Assembly: GCF_902459505.1 (NCBI RefSeq)
Contig: NC_047095.1
Span: 116,437,380 to 116,501,379 of the forward strand
Source of the DNA: Geotrypetes seraphini
Lineage: Eukaryota; Chordata; Amphibia; Gymnophiona; Dermophiidae
DNA: 64,000 bases
Direction: 5' to 3'
Shown: one piece after another, positions 60,340 through 64,000 of the stretch
Layout of the letters: every line of letters starts with the position of its first letter
Position numbering within the stretch: position 1 is the stretch's first letter
Program-made: the position numbers and the translations under genes
The notes under the pieces: model-generated
Told to the model about the DNA's origin: nothing
Databases searched by the model: none
Seen by the model: only the letters and a program-made list of their open reading frames with translations

Positions 60340-60792
60340 TATTAAATAAGATCTTAATCTCTCAACTCTCTTGCTATTGCTCATCTTAATACTTGCATCT
60401 TGCCAAAGAAATTTGGATTTTAGATTTAAATTTCTTGCCTCATTTTTAGCTTTACTACCCTGCTTTTCAAAGATTTCCGCTCAGGACGAGTTACAATCAG
60501 GAAAACTAGATAGTCAATTCCTTATAATTGTGTTTACGCCAATTATTTTTCCTCGCCTGCTTTGTCTGTTTCTTTAAAGAGTTGGGTTTGTTTGTTTTTT
60601 TCTTTTCATCTTTAAATTCTGCTGCTGCTTTTTACCTTTTGTATGTTGGAACGCTTAGCTGAGCTTAGAGAAGGAGCTCAATCGTGGCTGTTCACATTTG
60701 TACTTCATTATTTTTTTGCATTTTTGGGTCTACTGATACTGTTAAATGACCCTGGAAGCTGATGATAGTAGCTCTGTACATGCAATGTATTT
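60340..60792. other. Interval without recognisable gene
   Basis: A/T-rich, no conserved frame. Includes 'actttccagg'-free unique sequence only. Confidence 0.35.
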
Positions 60793-60800
60793 CTCTAGGA

Positions 60801-61441
60801 CGGTTCATAGACAAGTCGGCAAAAGACAAAGGTGCGCACCGACAACTGAGCGCAAGACGGAGGCGCGTGCCGAAGAAAATTACAGTTTTTAGGGGCTCCG
60901 ACGGGGGGTTTTGTTGGGGAGCCCCCCCCCCCCAGTTTACTTAATAGAGATCGCGCCGGCGCTGTGGGGGGTTGTAACCCTCCACATTTTACTGTAAACT
61001 TAACTTTTTCCCTAAAAACAGGGAAAAAGTGAAGTTTTCAGTAAAATGTGGGGGGAATTCACTGTTCCCTCTAAGCTGAGCAGGAGTCCTCCACCCACAG
61101 TCTCACCAATAGAGGGTGCTGTTTTACTGTCACATTTTTCAATTGTGAGGGACAGGCAAGTTCTGCAGGACTCCAGGGAACATACCTGTCCTTAGCGACT
61201 GAAAATATTCCACCCCCTAGTGGTAGCAATGCAGCTGGAGGACACCTGCTCAGCTTAGAGGGAACACTCCCAACGCCCCCACAACGCAGCGCGATCTCTA
61301 TTAAGTAAAGTGGGGGGGTTCCCCCCCACACCCACACCCTGTCGGAGCCGTAAAAACAGTAATTTTGTGCGGCGTGCACTTCCGCGCTGCGCTCAATTGT
61401 CTGCGCGCGCCTTTGTCCTGGCGCGCTTTTGACCTGACACC
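60801..61441. mobile_element. Long-inverted-repeat DNA transposon derivative, 8-bp duplication
   Basis: The arms 60,801-60,960 and 61,290-61,441 are imperfect inverted copies: 'gacaactgagcgcaagacgg' pairs with 'gcgctgcgctcaattgtc', and 'ttaatagagatcgcgc' with 'gcgcgatctctattaa'. The flanks CTCTAGGA are at 60,793-60,800 and 61,442-61,449. A second inverted repeat near the centre has 'ccacattttactgtaaact' against 'agttttcagtaaaatgtgg'. No transposase. Confidence 0.85.
61061..61268. mobile_element. Nested hAT-like element
   Basis: The ends ACTGTTCCCTCTAAGCTGAG and CTCAGCTTAGAGGGAACACT are ~20-bp inverted repeats, with further pairing of 'caggagtcc' and 'ggacacctg'. The interior is 208 bp. No clear 8-bp duplication. 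A relative of this 'gttccctctaag' element occurs inside the 530-bp array (49,089, 49,628). Confidence 0.8.
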
Positions 61442-61449
61442 CTCTAGGA

Positions 61450-62037
61450 CACATACTGCCTTCGATTCATGGAATGTTCATTCTCAGGATACGCTGGTTC
61501 TTACAGATTAGCTGGAAGGCATGGAGGAGTTCTTTTGCATCCAATTTTCAAGGTCTATACGGTGTAGTCTATGATTCCAAAACTGTATGAGAGTGCAGGA
61601 TGATCAATAACTTGCATTACATATTTTTATTTAAAATATTCCTGGATCTGCCAACATATCTTATTCCTTGCAGTTACTGAAATGTGCTTTATTAGTTTCA
61701 GCATTTGCTAGTTGCTTTATCAATTTTAGTATTCTCTAGTACTCTTTGATGATCTTTTCTCTCAATAATTTGTGTAGGACTGTTTCATTTTCATCTACTT
61801 CTAGATATTCATATATGTCTTATGTCACAGTCTTCAATTAGAGAGGTGTTTTCAGTCTTGCTTCTCTTACCTTTAAGGAAGGTTGCCTTAACTAATTTGC
61901 CCAGGCCATCAGAGAAACTCTTCACTACTTACTCCTCATTGGATTTAGTGCCAGGCAGAACAAGAGTGGTGACAGGGGATCTCCCAGAAAAATTCCTTGC
62001 TGGATCCTGATGATAGCGATGACAAATTGCCCAGTTG
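61450..62037. other. Interval without recognisable gene
   Basis: Unique-looking A/T-rich sequence. No conserved frame. Not identified as a repeat. Confidence 0.4.
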
Positions 62038-62270
62038 TATAATAATAATAATAACAACTTTATTTTTGTATACCGCAATACCACAAAACAGTTCAGAGCG
62101 GTTTACAGGAGAAGAGACTGTACATTTACAGCGAAGATGCAGAGTCTGATTAACCAGGGTAAAGTAACCAGTAACAGTAACAATTAAAATTAAAAAGTAA
62201 GATAGGTACTTAGAAATTCCCTTACTGTCCCGAAGGCTCACAATCTAACTAAAGTGCCTGGAGAATAACA
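62038..62270 (-). repeat. L2-like LINE 3' tail
   Basis: 'ataataataataacaacttt' and 'tttgtataccgcaata', then 'cagagcggtttacaggag'. The same tail as 30,482-30,545. It ends in 'cccgaaggctcacaatctaa'. Confidence 0.7.
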
Positions 62271-62480
62271 AAGAAGTGAAAAATAGAGATAGAGGAAAAA
62301 TAAGAAATGAACATTCTAACAAGACTACATTGATCTAAAATACTTTGGAAGGATGAAGAGAGGAGAGAAAGGAATATATACAGTTACAAGGGAGTGCAGG
62401 ATGAGGATACCCGGGGAAGAAGAGGTACATAGGTGAGGGAGTGGTTTGATATATTTTCGTAGTGAAAGTGATGAAGGCAC

Positions 62481-62486
62481 TTTATT
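62481..62486 (-). terminator. Candidate poly(A) signal of the zinc-finger gene
   Basis: AATAAA on minus, 148 bp past the stop codon, in otherwise unique sequence. Confidence 0.5.
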
Positions 62487-62633
62487 ATCCAACCTTGTGG
62501 GATGGTAACAAATATTTAATTATAGTCAATACTTCCTTGAAGTTAATGGTCATTGGCTCCATATTCTTCACTGCCATGATGTTATTAGAGTCTGAAATTG
62601 TATATTCGATCTGCATTGATTTCAGGGAAAAGC

Positions 62634-63811
62634 TTATAAACTGTAAACAGGCAATTTAATAGCTAATAATTTTTCTCTTATATGTGTTTTTTCATGTTGT
62701 CTCAGATGGCATATTTGATTGAAGTTCTTATCACATTCAGAACATTGAAATGGTTTCTTTCCCGAGTGAATCCTTTCATGTTTTGTTAGGTCGCATTTCT
62801 GACTAAAGCTTTTATCACATTCTGAACATGCAAACGGTTTCTCTCCTGTATGGATCCGCTTATGGCGTCTTAAATCACAATTTTGACTGAACATTTTATC
62901 ACATTCAGAACATTTGAATGGTTTCTCTCCAGTGTGGAACCGTTCATGTCTTCGAAGAGAGGATTTATAGCGGAAACCTTTTTCACATTTTGAACAAGTA
63001 TATAGTTTTTCTCCTGTATGACATAGTTCATGTGTGCCGATCTTTGACTTCAGAGCCAAGCTTTTCTCACTATCAATATAATTTAAAGGTTTATGTCCTG
63101 TGTGAATTATATGATGGATTTTAAGCTCTGATTTGTTTGTAAAACATTTTTCACATTCACTACATTTGAACGGCTTTTCACCTCTTTGAGGTGTTTTATG
63201 CATCTTGAGGGCTAACTTCTTTTTGTCACATTCTGTACATTGAAATGGTCTTTCCTCCGAGTCTGTTCCCACATATCCTTCTGGCTCTATTTTACACATA
63301 AAGCATTTCTCACACTGAGTCCATCTTAGTGGTTTCATTGCCATGTGAAATTTTGGGTTTGTTATTAGGTTTGTTGGCTTAGGGATTCCTTTCTTATTTT
63401 CAGGACTTGTAAATCTGTCCTCGATTCTTTGCAATTGTTGGACACATGCGTCACTTAACTTCTCAGTAATCCTCTTCCCGCATTCCCTCATTTCCTGGTG
63501 TACAATAACATGGGAGCCTGTAGGGATTCTTTCCCAACAATCAGCATTTGTATATGGTCTCCCTCCATTGCTAAGACTCTGATACTGCTCTAAAGAATGT
63601 TTGGCGGTTCTCTCTTGTTCGGGACACAGGAAGCCTCTCTCTCCTTTTGGGTCTTTATCTTTCACCTTGGAGTGTGTTACTCTAGTGATACCTCTTTTAC
63701 AATCAGGTGAAGGATTCAGGTCCTCTCTGGAGGGGTCTTTGTGTATCCATTTCTCCTTCTGTTGCCCATCGCACATTGTCTGTCCCTCAGTTTTGTTTCT
63801 GAATCCATTAT
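62634..63811 (-). CDS. C2H2 zinc-finger protein, terminal exon (KRAB-ZNF-like)
   Basis: The last coding exon of a C2H2 zinc-finger gene. The frame is open from a splice acceptor (tttttatccaacAG, AG at 63,813-63,812) through 392 codons to the stop. Counting from the internal Met at 63,776, there is a ~175-residue linker without domains. Five intact fingers with CX2CX12HX3H start at Cys 205, 261, 289, 317 and 345. Two are decayed: a contracted one at 178-200, and one at 233-253 that has lost both cysteines. Linkers follow HTGEKP, with HSGKKP and HTGHKP variants. Such proteins bind DNA in the nucleus and, if the upstream exons carry KRAB, recruit silencers. Those exons lie beyond the window. The Met at 63,776 is not the true start. 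Confidence 0.9.
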
Positions 63812-64000
63812 CTGTTGGATAAAAATGAAAGTTATCTTATTAATTTTACAATTACTAAAGACATATGAGTATAGTCACATGACCTAGCATGTGCTCTATG
63901 AAGACCCCTTATGACATTTAACAATAATTGATATGGATTGTAGAGGGCCTATAGGGAAAGGAAGCGTACTGTCTGATCTCAACCTACTGGTTCTGTGCAT
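63812..64000 (-). other. Intron of the zinc-finger gene
   Basis: Begins with the acceptor and its pyrimidine-rich stretch on minus. No further exon is visible to the window end. Confidence 0.6.

Overview
This is animal, almost certainly vertebrate, nuclear DNA: long introns with GT..AG splice sites, a C2H2 zinc-finger exon, and dense interspersed repeats. The repeat mix is CR1, L2-like and L1/Tx1-like LINEs, a DIRS fossil and many hAT-type non-autonomous elements. That mix suggests an amphibian, most likely a caecilian. The species assignment is inference from repeat character, not from a diagnostic gene.

Two host genes are well supported. On the plus strand, 35,381-44,234 encodes a secreted mucin-like protein of 1,538 residues in four exons. 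It has a signal-peptide exon, a 4.4-kb Ser/Thr-rich exon carrying a nearly identical 312-bp coding tandem repeat, and two short exons that look like the first half of a SEA domain. On the minus strand, 62,634-63,811 is the terminal exon of a C2H2 zinc-finger gene. Between 20.3 and 25.2 kb, a roughly 1.1-kb non-coding module is repeated about three times in the same orientation and ends in a CpG-rich candidate exon with conserved splice donors. Its gene is not recognised.

Repeats by region. 0-2.7 kb: LINE tails and a minisatellite. 2.7-9.5 kb: a broken DIRS-type fossil on the minus strand, split by a 3-kb CR1. 9.7-17.4 kb: an L2-like fragment, a foldback element, and inside it a nearly full-length young L1 with a classic 5' inversion and a 16-bp target-site duplication. 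17.4-19.4 kb: an antisense L2-like LINE interrupted by a 1.15-kb insertion that is an almost perfect palindrome (551-bp arms). 20-26.5 kb: the tandem modules, a 1.4-kb solo-LTR-like fossil, a minisatellite and a Helitron-like end. 27-35 kb: CR1, L2-like, hAT elements, a foldback and a 67-bp minisatellite. 44.7-47 kb: an L1/Tx1 ORF1 remnant split by a foldback and a CR1. 49-50.4 kb: a tandem array of ~530-bp units. 50-62 kb: more LINEs and hAT elements.

The most unusual signal is a family of eleven short motifs with the layout of a type I hammerhead ribozyme. A CTGAnG box and a GAAAC box are held together by three stems that differ between copies yet still pair. All share one extra base in the first core box. 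Six of the eleven lie in four foldback (inverted-repeat) insertions. I read them as parts of a hammerhead-bearing retroelement family (Penelope-like or retrozyme-like). That reading is inference, and ribozyme activity is untested.
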